A stretch of DNA of 35,863 nucleotides from a virus. A program made the translations under genes and the position numbers. The stretch is taken from the IMG/VR virus record IMGVR_UViG_3300017613_004202, positions 1 to 35,863 of that record; one strand, 5' to 3'. Shown here piece by piece: positions 8,602-16,252 of this stretch; positions within the stretch are counted from its first letter, which is position 1; each line of letters opens with the position of its first letter. Below the pieces are notes generated by a model. That model worked only from the letters and a program-made list of their open reading frames with translations. It made no database searches and was not told the DNA's origin.

Positions 8602-8813
8602 AACTGGTCCCCTATTGGAAACAAGGATGGCGGTTCATTTCGGTCCGCTGTGCCGTGGCCCTGGGCATCTGGAACATGGTGCCGGATGTGCTGATGAACT
8701 TCGTTTCTGATCACGCGAATATCGCCGTGTCCGCAATATTGCTCGCTGGCACGATCATTGGTCCATTTTTGCAGCAAGACAAGGTGAAGGAGGCCGACCA
8801 TGGCGACGAATAA
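8598..8813 (+). CDS. Holin-like membrane protein
   Basis: The protein has 71 residues. It resembles small alphaproteobacterial phage holins: a basic N-terminus, one hydrophobic segment around residues 16-34 and a second at about 42-57 (AVSAILLAGTIIGPFL), ending in LQQDKVKE. Holins form membrane lesions that set lysis time or depolarise the membrane and release SAR endolysins. It overlaps the upstream gene by ATGA and the endolysin start by 14 bases. The call rests on topology and position. Confidence 0.7.
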   Translation: MKLVPYWKQGWRFISVRCAVALGIWNMVPDVLMNFVSDHANIAVSAILLAGTIIGPFLQQDKVKEADHGDE

Positions 8814-9423
8814 ACAAAAGGGCGCGGTTGGCGGATTGGGGCTGATCGGCCTGATCATCGCCGCCGTCGTGACGGTCGAAGGTGGCTTTGTAGATAATCC
8901 GAATGATCCGGGCGGTGCAACCAATCATGGTATCACAGAACAGGTCGCGCGTGACAACGGGTTTGTCGGGCGGATGCAGGATTTAAGCCAGGCAGAAGCG
9001 ATCAACGTCTATGCGCAGCAATATATCGAACGGCCCGGCTATGCTCCGTTGGTCGAAATCGACTTCTGGTTTGCCGAGGAAATTATCGACGCGGGCGTCA
9101 ATGCCGGTCCTTCCCGCGCAAGTCGCTGGGCGCAAGAAAGCCTGAACCATTACAATCGCGGCGGTCAGGATTATCGCGACATCGCCGAAGATGGCCGGTT
9201 TGGGACGGGCAGCATCACTGCCTATCGCGCATTGCAGCGAAAGCGAGGTAAAAAGACCGCCTGTGAATTGATGGTGAAGGCCGTCGATGCGAAGCAGGCC
9301 CAGCATTATATGCGGCTCGCAGGTTCCAACAGCAAATTTGAAACCTTCATGCCGGGCTGGATGCGGACCCGCATCGGCAATGTCGATCAATCGAAATGCG
9401 GCACGGTTCCGCCGTTGCAATAG
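8800..9423 (+). CDS. SAR-type endolysin, glycoside hydrolase family 108 muramidase
   Basis: The protein has 207 residues. The catalytic block VEGGFVDNPNDPGGATNHGIT is the GH108 signature, with E27 the expected catalytic acid. The C-terminal part carries the usual DAGVNAGPSRASRW segment and the peptidoglycan-binding region (YRALQRKRG). Residues 8-26 form a weakly hydrophobic stretch rich in Gly, Ala and Ile with no signal peptidase site, a signal-arrest-release signature. The enzyme would be tethered inactive in the inner membrane until depolarisation. A strong AAGGAGG ribosome site lies at 8787-8793. It occupies the place of P2 gene K. Confidence 0.9.
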   Translation: MATNKQKGAVGGLGLIGLIIAAVVTVEGGFVDNPNDPGGATNHGITEQVARDNGFVGRMQDLSQAEAINVYAQQYIERPGYAPLVEIDFWFAEEIIDAGVNAGPSRASRWAQESLNHYNRGGQDYRDIAEDGRFGTGSITAYRALQRKRGKKTACELMVKAVDAKQAQHYMRLAGSNSKFETFMPGWMRTRIGNVDQSKCGTVPPLQ

Positions 9424-9426
9424 AAA

Positions 9427-9443
9427 TTCCGGTGAAACCGGAA
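9427..9443 (+). other. Short hairpin after the endolysin gene
   Basis: TTCCGGT and ACCGGAA pair around GAA, directly after the endolysin stop. There is no T tract. It may protect the 3' end or be incidental. Confidence 0.3.
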
Positions 9444-9483
9444 AGGCGCCGCGCCTATCAGCGGCATTATTGGAGCACCACCT

Positions 9484-9648
9484 ATGAAACTTATTTCAGC
9501 CTTCATCTGTATCGCCGTCGCCGCTCTTGCACTGATCGGCACATTTTTAGTTTCCACTTTGCCTGGCCTATTCGCTTCGGCGACGAATTTTCAGTGGCAA
9601 GTCAATCCTCGTTCGATCATCCAAACCCGCCGGATGGGTTTGGCTTAA
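9484..9648 (+). CDS. 54-aa hydrophobic peptide in the lysis cassette
   Basis: A short frame from ATG 9484 to TAA 9646-9648 encodes 54 residues. The N-terminus is a strong signal/transmembrane helix (residues 3-28, MKLISAFICIAVAALALIG onward), followed by a short polar tail ending in TRRMGLA. It lies between endolysin and i-spanin. The ribosome site is GGAGCACC shortly before the ATG. No family is recognised. It may be a small holin, an antiholin or a regulatory membrane peptide. Confidence 0.5.
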   Translation: MKLISAFICIAVAALALIGTFLVSTLPGLFASATNFQWQVNPRSIIQTRRMGLA

Positions 9649-9665
9649 GTCCAGCATTAGAAACC

Positions 9666-9689
9666 TTGGCGGGGCTACGGTCCCGCCAA
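9666..9689 (+). other. Perfect 8-bp hairpin before the i-spanin gene
   Basis: TTGGCGGG (9666-9673) and CCCGCCAA (9682-9689) enclose an 8-base loop. The ribosome site of the spanin gene (GGAG) follows directly. It resembles the hairpins before M and E, and may tune translation or message decay. Confidence 0.4.
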
Positions 9690-9703
9690 TTGGAGATCGG
9701 ATC

Positions 9704-10123
9704 ATGATCGAAAAAATCAAAGCTCTTGGCCCGATCTCATGGATTGTTACCCATTGGCATGTTGTTTTGGGCATCGCCGGCGCTTTGGTGCTTTCGCATA
9801 CCGCCACCTATTTCATTGGCCGGGGGCATGGTGCGGACAGCGCCTTGGTCGATACCGCCAGGGCGGGTCAGAAGGCCAATGACGTGGCGGTGGCCAGTTC
9901 CGGACAGGCTGCAGCGGAAGCGGAAATCGACAGCGCCAATATCAGCCAGGACAAGGAGAAAGCAGATGCCGCAATTCGGTCCACTCAATCGGGTGCTACA
10001 AAGCCTACTGTTGCCAGCGATGCTCTTAATTGTGAGCGGCTGCGACGATCGGGTCAAAATCTCGACCGGTTTCCCGCCTGCCAATCTGGTGCGGGTGAAA
10101 CCGGAGCCGGTACCGGGTCCTGA
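9704..10123 (+). CDS. Rz: Inner-membrane spanin (Rz-like)
   Basis: The protein has 139 residues. A single N-terminal transmembrane segment lies at about 18-38 (VVLGIAGALVLSHTATYFIG), followed by an Ala/Glu/Lys/Asp-rich periplasmic region that can form a coiled coil (about 45-95). This is the architecture of i-spanins, which pair with an outer-membrane lipoprotein to fuse the two membranes in the last step of lysis. The identity is strengthened by the overlapping o-spanin frame. The ATG has GGAG 8-10 bases upstream. Confidence 0.8.
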   Translation: MIEKIKALGPISWIVTHWHVVLGIAGALVLSHTATYFIGRGHGADSALVDTARAGQKANDVAVASSGQAAAEAEIDSANISQDKEKADAAIRSTQSGATKPTVASDALNCERLRRSGQNLDRFPACQSGAGETGAGTGS

Positions 10124-10283
10124 AGTCTTTACCAGCGATGAAGCGGCGCAGCTGTTCAACAGCACGATGGATGAATGGGGCCGTGAAGGATGGTCCCGTA
10201 TCGGCATGATTTGCCGCGATGCCACGCGCAAGGGTGCGCTTTATCCCGACAAATGGTGCCCGGAAGCACCGAAGGCGGATTGA
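9966..10283 (+). CDS. Rz1: Outer-membrane spanin lipoprotein (Rz1-like), embedded start
   Basis: The protein has 105 residues. It begins inside Rz in another frame and continues 160 bases past it. Residues 1-25 form a lipoprotein signal (LLLPAMLLIVSG) with the lipid-attachment Cys at C26 in the lipobox VSGC. A proline-rich region follows (GFPPANLVRVKPEPVPGP), typical of Rz1. AAGGAG at 9952-9957 is a good ribosome site, 8 bases before ATG 9966. The extension past about residue 55 (AAQLFNSTMDEWGREGWS onward, with two Cys) is longer than in lambda Rz1. The stop overlaps the gpR start by one base. Confidence 0.82.
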   Translation: MPQFGPLNRVLQSLLLPAMLLIVSGCDDRVKISTGFPPANLVRVKPEPVPGPEVFTSDEAAQLFNSTMDEWGREGWSRIGMICRDATRKGALYPDKWCPEAPKAD

Positions 10284-10801
10284 TGATCAAACCTGATGCC
10301 CTGCGCAAGGCCATAGAGGCCAGCAATCCGGCCCTCGCCCGCGATCCGGAGCGATTGCTGATGTTCATCGATCGGGGCAATGTCCGGTCATTCATGACCG
10401 CCGATTTCAGTTTCGAATATCGCTATACGCTGAACATCATCATCAGCGATTTTGCCGGGGACACTGCGTTGCTGATGATCCCGATCCTCTCCTGGCTGCG
10501 GATAAACCAGCCCGCCCTGCTGGCCCCTCCGACCGAGGCCCTGTCGTTTGAGGCGGATATATTGGACAATGGCTGCGCGGATATGTCGATCGAGCTGCAG
10601 CTGACCGAACAGGTAGCGGTGGTGCGGCGCGAAGACGGTGGATTTGACATGAACTATCTGCCGGAACCCGACAATCTGTTCGATGATGAACTGGGCGCGG
10701 GCGGCGTCGATCCGGTACCGGACCTGTCAGCAATCTATCTGAGCACGGGCGAAAAGCTGTTGCCCGATGAACCGCCGCTTGGATCCGATGTTCAACCATA
10801 A
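10283..10801 (+). CDS. R: Tail completion protein (P2 gpR family)
   Basis: The protein has 172 residues from ATG 10283. It begins MIKPDALRKAIEASNPALA, continues with DPERLLMFIDRGNVRSF, and has the FEYRYTLNIIISDFAGD and ILSWLRINQPALL blocks, all characteristic of gpR. gpR is needed for completing the tail and joining it to the head. The frame is open upstream to 10190, but the conserved N-terminus starts at 10283, coupled to the Rz1 stop. The stop overlaps the S start by one base. Confidence 0.92.
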   Translation: MIKPDALRKAIEASNPALARDPERLLMFIDRGNVRSFMTADFSFEYRYTLNIIISDFAGDTALLMIPILSWLRINQPALLAPPTEALSFEADILDNGCADMSIELQLTEQVAVVRREDGGFDMNYLPEPDNLFDDELGAGGVDPVPDLSAIYLSTGEKLLPDEPPLGSDVQP

Positions 10802-11280
10802 TGACTGATGATCTGGAAGCTCTGGAACCATGGCTGGGCGATGTGCTGGACAGCCTTGGCTCCGGACCGAAGCGCCGCCTGTCACTGAAAATCGGTCAGG
10901 CAATCCGTCGCACCAATGCGGCTCGGATCGCCAAGAACGAAGAGCCTGATGGCCGGGCCATGAAACCGCGAAAGCCGCGCAAGCGCAGATCGGCAAAGTC
11001 TGGCAGAGTGAAGCGCAAGGCAAAGATGTTCCGCAAACTTCGCCTGGTGCGCAATATGCGCCTGCGCACCAATGCCGAAGGCGTCGAACTGTCGTTCAAT
11101 GGTGGTCCCGCCAGCGTGGCAGCCGAGCATCATTATGGTGAGGAAGCCTTTGTCGGCAAGACCCGTGACGGCCGCACGATCAAGGCGCGGATGGCGCAGC
11201 GCAAACTATTGGGCTTTAGCCGGGATGACCAGGATGCGATTATTGATGCGGTGGCGGAGCATCTTTCACCGAAGGTATGA
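10801..11280 (+). CDS. S: Tail completion/virion morphogenesis protein (P2 gpS family)
   Basis: The protein has 159 residues. It shows the family pattern LEPWLGDVLDSLGSGPKRRLSLKIGQAIRRTNAARI-like N-terminus, a basic middle (RKPRKRRSAKSGRVKRKAK), FRKLR and a C-terminal RKLLGFSRDD motif typical of gpS. It acts with R at the head-proximal end of the tail. Last gene of the O-to-S late unit. The next late operator begins 14 bases after the stop. Confidence 0.9.
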   Translation: MTDDLEALEPWLGDVLDSLGSGPKRRLSLKIGQAIRRTNAARIAKNEEPDGRAMKPRKPRKRRSAKSGRVKRKAKMFRKLRLVRNMRLRTNAEGVELSFNGGPASVAAEHHYGEEAFVGKTRDGRTIKARMAQRKLLGFSRDDQDAIIDAVAEHLSPKV

Positions 11281-11294
11281 GCAGATTTCTTGCG

Positions 11295-11315
11295 TTGTAA
11301 GCAGCCCGCTTACAA
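11295..11315. promoter_or_regulatory. Late activator (Ogr-type) site and promoter before J
   Basis: This second copy of TTGTAAG-N7-CTTACAA has two extra paired bases on each side (11293-11317, 25 bases), the most extended of the three. AATAAT at 11330-11335 is a good -10 match, centred about 27.5 bases from the operator centre. Transcription would start near 11342, giving a leader of about 20 bases before the J start. There is no recognisable -35 hexamer; the operator takes its place. Confidence 0.82.
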
Positions 11316-11361
11316 CGCAGCCGCCTTTCAATAATGTCAGGCCGTCTGCCATCGGCGGTTC

Positions 11362-12264
11362 ATGGTTTCATCAATCGCCACATCCCCTGCCGTTGACCTT
11401 TCGGGCCTTCCCGCGCCGGTCCTGATCGATCAGCCGGATTTCGAAAGCCGCAATGGGGCAAAGCTCGCGCGGCTGATCGAATTGTTGCCCGAATTCACCG
11501 CCCTGGTCGAAAGCGACCCTGCGATAAAGCTGATCGAGGCGGATGCCTATGACGAAATGGTGTTGGCGCAGGCGTTCAATGATGCGGCCCGCAATCTGTT
11601 GCTGGCCTATGCCGCTGGCGGGTCTCTCGACCATCTGGGCGCGTTGATGGATGTCGCGCGCCTGGAACTGATTCCGGCCAATGAAGTGACTGGCGATCCG
11701 GCGGTGATGGAAAGCGACGATGACTTTCGCCGCCGGATCCTGATCGCCCCGCACAGTTTTTCGGTGGCGGGACCGCAGCTCGCCTATGTCTATCACGCCA
11801 GAAGCGCCAGCGCCGATGTGCTCGATGCTTCCGCAACCTCGCCCTCACCCGGCGAAGTCGTTGTTTCAATCCTTTCCCGCACCGGGGATGGAACCGCACC
11901 GCCCCAGACATTATCGGCGGTCGAAGCGGTTCTAACGCATGACGAAGTCAGGCCACTGACCGACAATGTGACGGTGCAAAGCGCGGATATTGTCGATTTC
12001 AATGTGACGGCAGACCTGTTTTTATATGCCGGACCGGACAGCGGGCTGATCATACAGGTCGCAACATCCGCGCTTGATCTTTACCTGGCCGACAATCGCC
12101 GACTGGGCCGCGACATCACACGTGCCGGTATTATCGCCGCTCTCAAGGTCGCGGGGGTGCAAAATGTCATCCTGACCGAACCGGGCGCGGATTTGGCCCT
12201 GACCGATCTGCAGGCGGGAAATGCCGCCAATATCAATCTGACCAATGCCGGGAATGCGGAATAG
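11362..12264 (+). CDS. J: Baseplate wedge protein (P2 gpJ family)
   Basis: The protein has 300 residues. It aligns by eye with P2 gpJ: VDLSGLPAPVLIDQPDFES near the N-terminus, then LIELLPEF, ESDPAIKLIEADAYDEMVLAQAFNDAAR-like helix and the LLAYAAGGSLDHLGA turn at about 80-95. A block DDDFRRRILIAPHSFSVAG follows near 116-135. J builds the edge of the baseplate with I and W. ATG 11362 has CGGCGG upstream. Unlike P2, where V and W precede J, this gene is first in its unit, immediately after a late operator. Confidence 0.93.
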   Translation: MVSSIATSPAVDLSGLPAPVLIDQPDFESRNGAKLARLIELLPEFTALVESDPAIKLIEADAYDEMVLAQAFNDAARNLLLAYAAGGSLDHLGALMDVARLELIPANEVTGDPAVMESDDDFRRRILIAPHSFSVAGPQLAYVYHARSASADVLDASATSPSPGEVVVSILSRTGDGTAPPQTLSAVEAVLTHDEVRPLTDNVTVQSADIVDFNVTADLFLYAGPDSGLIIQVATSALDLYLADNRRLGRDITRAGIIAALKVAGVQNVILTEPGADLALTDLQAGNAANINLTNAGNAE

Positions 12265-12267
12265 ACG

Positions 12268-12921
12268 ATGGCGCTTGATCCGGAAATCACCGCCAAATCC
12301 CTGTTGCCGCCCAACACGTCGGATGCGGAACATGCGCTGGAGGACAGCTTGCGCATGGATGTCGACCTGTCGGCGGTCGGAACTTTGTGGGATCCGGCAA
12401 CCTGTCCGGCGGGGGTGTTGCCCTTTCTGGCTTGGGGACTGGCGATATCGCGATGGGATGCGGCATGGAGCGAGGCCGAAAAGCGCGCCGCCATTGCCGA
12501 TGCCATCCCTTTTCACAAGCGCAAGGGCACCCGGGCGATCGTGATCGAAGTGCTGGAACGGTTCAATCCGCTGCTCGAAGTCGTGGAATGGTGGGAAATG
12601 AACCCAAAGGCCACCCCTCACACCTTTGAGGTTCGCGCGCCGGCCAATCTGATTCCCGCAAGTTTTTTGAACGCGGAAACGGTCGATGCAATCATCCGCG
12701 ATGTCGCGGGTGTCAAGCCGGTTCGGTCCCATTTCACCTTTGTCCAATATCTGGAAGCACAGGCCGGGGCCTATCTCACCAGCTCAGCCCAAGTCGGCAG
12801 CTATTCCCGACACGATTATGCGGCGTCCCATGATCCCGATCCGATCTGGCAAAATTATCTGCAGACCGAAGATGGCGAGCCACTTGAAAACGAAGATGGT
12901 CAATTGTTGGAGCAAAGCTGA
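12268..12921 (+). CDS. I: Baseplate/tail protein I (P2 gpI family)
   Basis: The protein has 217 residues. Diagnostic blocks are LLPPNTSDAEHALE, LWDPATCPAGVLPFLAWGL, and HKRKGTRAIVIEVLERF. P2 gpI sits at the outer baseplate and connects to the tail fibres. The C-terminal end (from about 165) is specific to this phage and ends in an acidic near-repeat, EDGEPLE then EDGQLLE. The ATG is 3 bases after the J stop. The TGA overlaps the first base of H. Confidence 0.92.
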   Translation: MALDPEITAKSLLPPNTSDAEHALEDSLRMDVDLSAVGTLWDPATCPAGVLPFLAWGLAISRWDAAWSEAEKRAAIADAIPFHKRKGTRAIVIEVLERFNPLLEVVEWWEMNPKATPHTFEVRAPANLIPASFLNAETVDAIIRDVAGVKPVRSHFTFVQYLEAQAGAYLTSSAQVGSYSRHDYAASHDPDPIWQNYLQTEDGEPLENEDGQLLEQS

Positions 12922-13952
12922 TGCCCGGATTGTTGATGACGATCACCGATGCGGGCCTTGATGCCCTGGTAGATGCCGAAGGCGGTGGCAGCGATGATAT
13001 CGTCATCGCGGAACTGGGCCTGACCGACCAGATATTCGTAATGGCGCCGACACTGACCGCACTGCCCGGTGAGTATAAGCGACTGGATTCCATATCTGGT
13101 GAAGCGGTCAGCGACAATATCATCCATCTGACCGCCTATGATGTCAGCGCCGAGATTTACGACGTCACCGGTTTTGGCCTCTTTCTGGAAGATGGCACAT
13201 TGTTCGCCGCTTTTAGTTCCGATGCAGATCCAGTCCTGTCCAAGGCGGCGCTGGCACTGGGCCTGTTTTCGCTCGATATAAGTTTCGACAACAGCAACGC
13301 CGCCAATATCACCTTTGGCACATCCATATTCAGCTATCCGCCGGCCAGCAAGACGATCAAGGGTGTGGCTGAGCTCGCCGATGATGATGAAGCTGACGCT
13401 GGTGTTGATGATCTGCGGATTATGACCCCCAAAATGGTGAAGCGATTGATCGATGCTTATGCTCAAAGCGTTGTGAACAAGATCATCCCGCCGCGCTGCC
13501 CAATTGCATGGTATCCCGAAAGCGCATTGGATCCCGTGCCGACCGGTTGGCTACTGTGTGATGGAGAGAATGGAACGCCAGATTTACGAGATCGGTTCGT
13601 TGTCGGTGCGGGCGCGGAATTCGATCAGGGGACCACCGGCGGAAGCAAGATCCACCAGCACGCCGGTACAATAGCGGGCCATGCTCTCACTATTGATCAA
13701 ATGCCAAGCCACCGGCATTTAAATGTTGTTCCGGGCATTTCCAATAACGCTTTGGGCGCAGGAAATTCCCTGAGCGAACAAAGAACAGCGGGCGGTGACA
13801 CCGAATATGTATTGAATTCCGCAGCTGCGGAACCATCGATCGGCCGCACCAGCGCCGTTGGCGGTAATCAGGCTCATAGCCATGGTATCGCGATCGACAA
13901 TGTTAATCACTTGCCGCCTTATTACGCGCTTGCCTATATCATCAAAATCTGA
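12921..13952 (+). CDS. H: Tail fibre protein (P2 gpH-like N-terminus, tail-collar C-terminus)
   Basis: The protein has 343 residues, about half the length of P2 gpH. The N-terminal 150 residues match the gpH anchor that docks on gpI (LLMTITDAGLDALVDAE, LSFDNSNAANITFG-like region, STIKGVAELADDDEA-like linker). The C-terminal part is a tail-collar/fibre-tip domain: IAWYPESALDPVPTGWLLCDG, TPDLRDRFVVGAG, then QMPSHRH and NHLPPYYALAYIIKI. SHRH and AHSHG supply histidine pairs like the metal-binding HxH motifs of fibre tips. It probably adsorbs to the host surface together with the following tailspike. There is no gpG-type fibre chaperone next to it. Confidence 0.85.
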   Translation: MPGLLMTITDAGLDALVDAEGGGSDDIVIAELGLTDQIFVMAPTLTALPGEYKRLDSISGEAVSDNIIHLTAYDVSAEIYDVTGFGLFLEDGTLFAAFSSDADPVLSKAALALGLFSLDISFDNSNAANITFGTSIFSYPPASKTIKGVAELADDDEADAGVDDLRIMTPKMVKRLIDAYAQSVVNKIIPPRCPIAWYPESALDPVPTGWLLCDGENGTPDLRDRFVVGAGAEFDQGTTGGSKIHQHAGTIAGHALTIDQMPSHRHLNVVPGISNNALGAGNSLSEQRTAGGDTEYVLNSAAAEPSIGRTSAVGGNQAHSHGIAIDNVNHLPPYYALAYIIKI

Positions 13953-13979
13953 GGGTAAAATCTCGCCGAAGGATATATA

Positions 13980-16082
13980 ATGAGTAAAATTAGCGATCTC
14001 GATCCCGCAGAAAGTCTGTCAGGAAACGAAAGTATTCCGGTTGTTCAAAATGGCATCACAAAGCGCGCGCTCTTCGGCGGCGTTGCTGCCGCTATGACGC
14101 CATTACTGACGGGAATTGCCAAGGGTGATCCAGGTCCTGTGTCAAACACCTACACCAGTCTGGAGGATTTTAAGGCGCAGGATGTTACAAACATCGTTGC
14201 AACTCTGGTCCTGAATGATCGGCGCACAGATTATAGCCGCGTCACGACCGATGAAAGTCAGAACCCTGTCGCAATCGCGTCGAATACTCCTGGTTATTAC
14301 TGGATTCCCCAATCAAGTGAGTCCGTCACATTCCTCGCAGCTGTTGCGGCTGTCAGACGGGATCTGGACGCCAAACTTCGTGAGATCGAGGTAAATATCA
14401 ATGACTTTGGCGCGGTACCGGACGACATAACAAAAGCAGCCGCAAACCACACCGCGTTCATCAAGGCCAGAAATTTCGCGCTAAACCGCCAGCTCGGAAA
14501 TGGTTTGGAAGGAAATATTCGACTGGTTGCGGGAAACGGGGAATATTTCTTCGATGGCGACAAGCCTATTTTCATGCCCAATCGAACCGACATGCTCGCT
14601 CTCCCAGGGAATTATCGGTATCGCCGCGGTATTACTTTTGAAGGGCGTGGTCGGCGAAGCACAATATTTACATTGCTGCCCGGGACCAACGGTGACCGCT
14701 ATTTTTACGATACCTATGATTCCAATTACCCAGGTTTAACGGTCGAAACCGGGGACACGGGCGTTGCAGATTTCATCAATTTTCGTGGTATGACGTTGCG
14801 CGGAGCCCCTGGCATGGCCACCCGTGCAGAGGGAACCAAAACCGGTGGATTTCGGTTTAAGACCTTCGGCTGGGAAAAATTTATCACTTGGTCCGATTTT
14901 GATATGGAGTATCTGGACTCGTGTTTCGAACTCGAAGGCTATGGCAACTGCGACCGCAATCGACTGAACAATGTTCGCATCTCGCACATCCGAGACCGCG
15001 TGTTCTATTTCAACAACAACCAGGCTGTCAGCTGGCTGCTCACAGGCGTGGATGCCGATGATTTACACGGGCATTGTATAGAAATCGGGCCGGAAGGCGG
15101 CGGCGACCTCCAATGGTTGACTGGAACGGTTTCCTTCTACGCAGAGGTCGATGACGCTGGTGTCGAACTGCCTACCCAACGCCAGAAAGCTTTTATATAT
15201 TGGGACAACAGTGGCAAAGCGACTGGCGCGACCAGTGGTCCCGGAAACAATAAATACACCTTACGTCAAATTAGAGCGGAAATTTATTCCGATAGCCAGG
15301 CACTGGTTTACACAAAGCGTGACGAAGAAACATCTTATGGCAGCCTGGATATAGTATTCGAGGATTGTCCGCTGCCGATGGCCTTTACAGATGCCGGAGC
15401 TGAAACCAGAATTCCAGGCTATCGGGCGGTTCGGCTGGAAAACCGCACGTCGGTAAAATTCCTGCGATCGCAAGTAACCAGCAGCTTTGAATATGAATGT
15501 GCCAAACACGATCCATCCATCACGTTTGAAGATGTCGAATATCTCAATGAAGTGCCCATTGCCGATACAAATATGCTTGCTGGCAAATGCTTTATCACCG
15601 GCGGGCAAGGCACAATCACCGGTCGGCGAATAAAAACCCAACGCAACGTCGCAATCGGCTCGTACAATACGGTGATCGCTGCAGATTTTACCAAAGGTTT
15701 TCAGGGTCTGAGCGACATCAAATGCAGTGTCCAGGGTAAAGATATTCTGCACGGTTGGCCGCAAAATGGGGCGCTCGGTTCAATCAAAACCTACTTCCCA
15801 GAGGGTTCCGTTATTACAGACATTTTGATCAACAAGCCGGCAGAGGTAGTCGCCACTCCCATTGCCGACTATGCTTTGGAGGTTCAGAATAGCGCAGCTG
15901 CCGTATTGCTAAATACCGGCGGACAGAGTCAGAACTTGGCAATATTGAAACGCGTCGCTCTTGCTGATCCACAAATCATTCCCGCTGCGCCCAACAACTT
16001 TTTCGAACTTGTTCCAAAAGGCGCCAATGCAAACGTGCTTTTCACCAACAAATCGGGTGGTCTGTATTATGAATATTATTGA
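13980..16082 (+). CDS. Putative tailspike with right-handed beta-helix (pectate-lyase-like)
   Basis: The protein has 700 residues. The N-terminal region of about 130 residues is probably the virion anchor (ISDLDPAESLSGNESIPVVQ is a common tailspike start). At about 138-165 the motif NINDFGAVPDDITKAAANHT marks entry into a pectate-lyase/GH28-type beta-helix. Many spikes of this kind cleave or bind surface polysaccharide. Beta-rich text continues to about residue 560, followed by a smaller C-terminal domain that probably trimerises or contacts glycan. Catalytic residues cannot be assigned by eye. The gene is visibly more AT-rich than its neighbours, as expected for a host-range gene gained by transfer. 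AAGGAT lies before ATG 13980. Confidence 0.8.
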   Translation: MSKISDLDPAESLSGNESIPVVQNGITKRALFGGVAAAMTPLLTGIAKGDPGPVSNTYTSLEDFKAQDVTNIVATLVLNDRRTDYSRVTTDESQNPVAIASNTPGYYWIPQSSESVTFLAAVAAVRRDLDAKLREIEVNINDFGAVPDDITKAAANHTAFIKARNFALNRQLGNGLEGNIRLVAGNGEYFFDGDKPIFMPNRTDMLALPGNYRYRRGITFEGRGRRSTIFTLLPGTNGDRYFYDTYDSNYPGLTVETGDTGVADFINFRGMTLRGAPGMATRAEGTKTGGFRFKTFGWEKFITWSDFDMEYLDSCFELEGYGNCDRNRLNNVRISHIRDRVFYFNNNQAVSWLLTGVDADDLHGHCIEIGPEGGGDLQWLTGTVSFYAEVDDAGVELPTQRQKAFIYWDNSGKATGATSGPGNNKYTLRQIRAEIYSDSQALVYTKRDEETSYGSLDIVFEDCPLPMAFTDAGAETRIPGYRAVRLENRTSVKFLRSQVTSSFEYECAKHDPSITFEDVEYLNEVPIADTNMLAGKCFITGGQGTITGRRIKTQRNVAIGSYNTVIAADFTKGFQGLSDIKCSVQGKDILHGWPQNGALGSIKTYFPEGSVITDILINKPAEVVATPIADYALEVQNSAAAVLLNTGGQSQNLAILKRVALADPQIIPAAPNNFFELVPKGANANVLFTNKSGGLYYEYY

Positions 16083-16201
16083 CGGATTTTCTACAAGCGG
16101 ATCAGAGCTAGATTCCGCCTAACTGTCTGATCGAGCCAAATCACAGGTGAATTTTGGACCGCACTGCCCACCGCAATTTCTTGAGATACGCAACACGATA
16201 A

Positions 16202-16222
16202 TTGTAAGCGGGATACTTACAA
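16202..16222. promoter_or_regulatory. Late activator (Ogr-type) site and promoter before V
   Basis: This third copy of TTGTAAG-N7-CTTACAA lies in the 170-base gap between tailspike and V. CATATT at 16236-16241 is a possible -10 (4 of 6), centred about 26.5 bases away, the same geometry as at O and J. Transcription would begin near 16248. It should drive V, W, FI, FII, E, T, U and D. Before it, GATCAGA and TCTGATC (about 16099 and 16125) form a weak inverted repeat. Confidence 0.8.
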
Positions 16223-16252
16223 CATCAGACACTAACATATTGTCCGTCAGTG

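Noticed and set aside
16095-16131. Terminator after the tailspike gene
   Set aside because: Inverted words GATCAGA/TCTGATC and GCGGA/TCCGC compete, stems are short and no T run follows.
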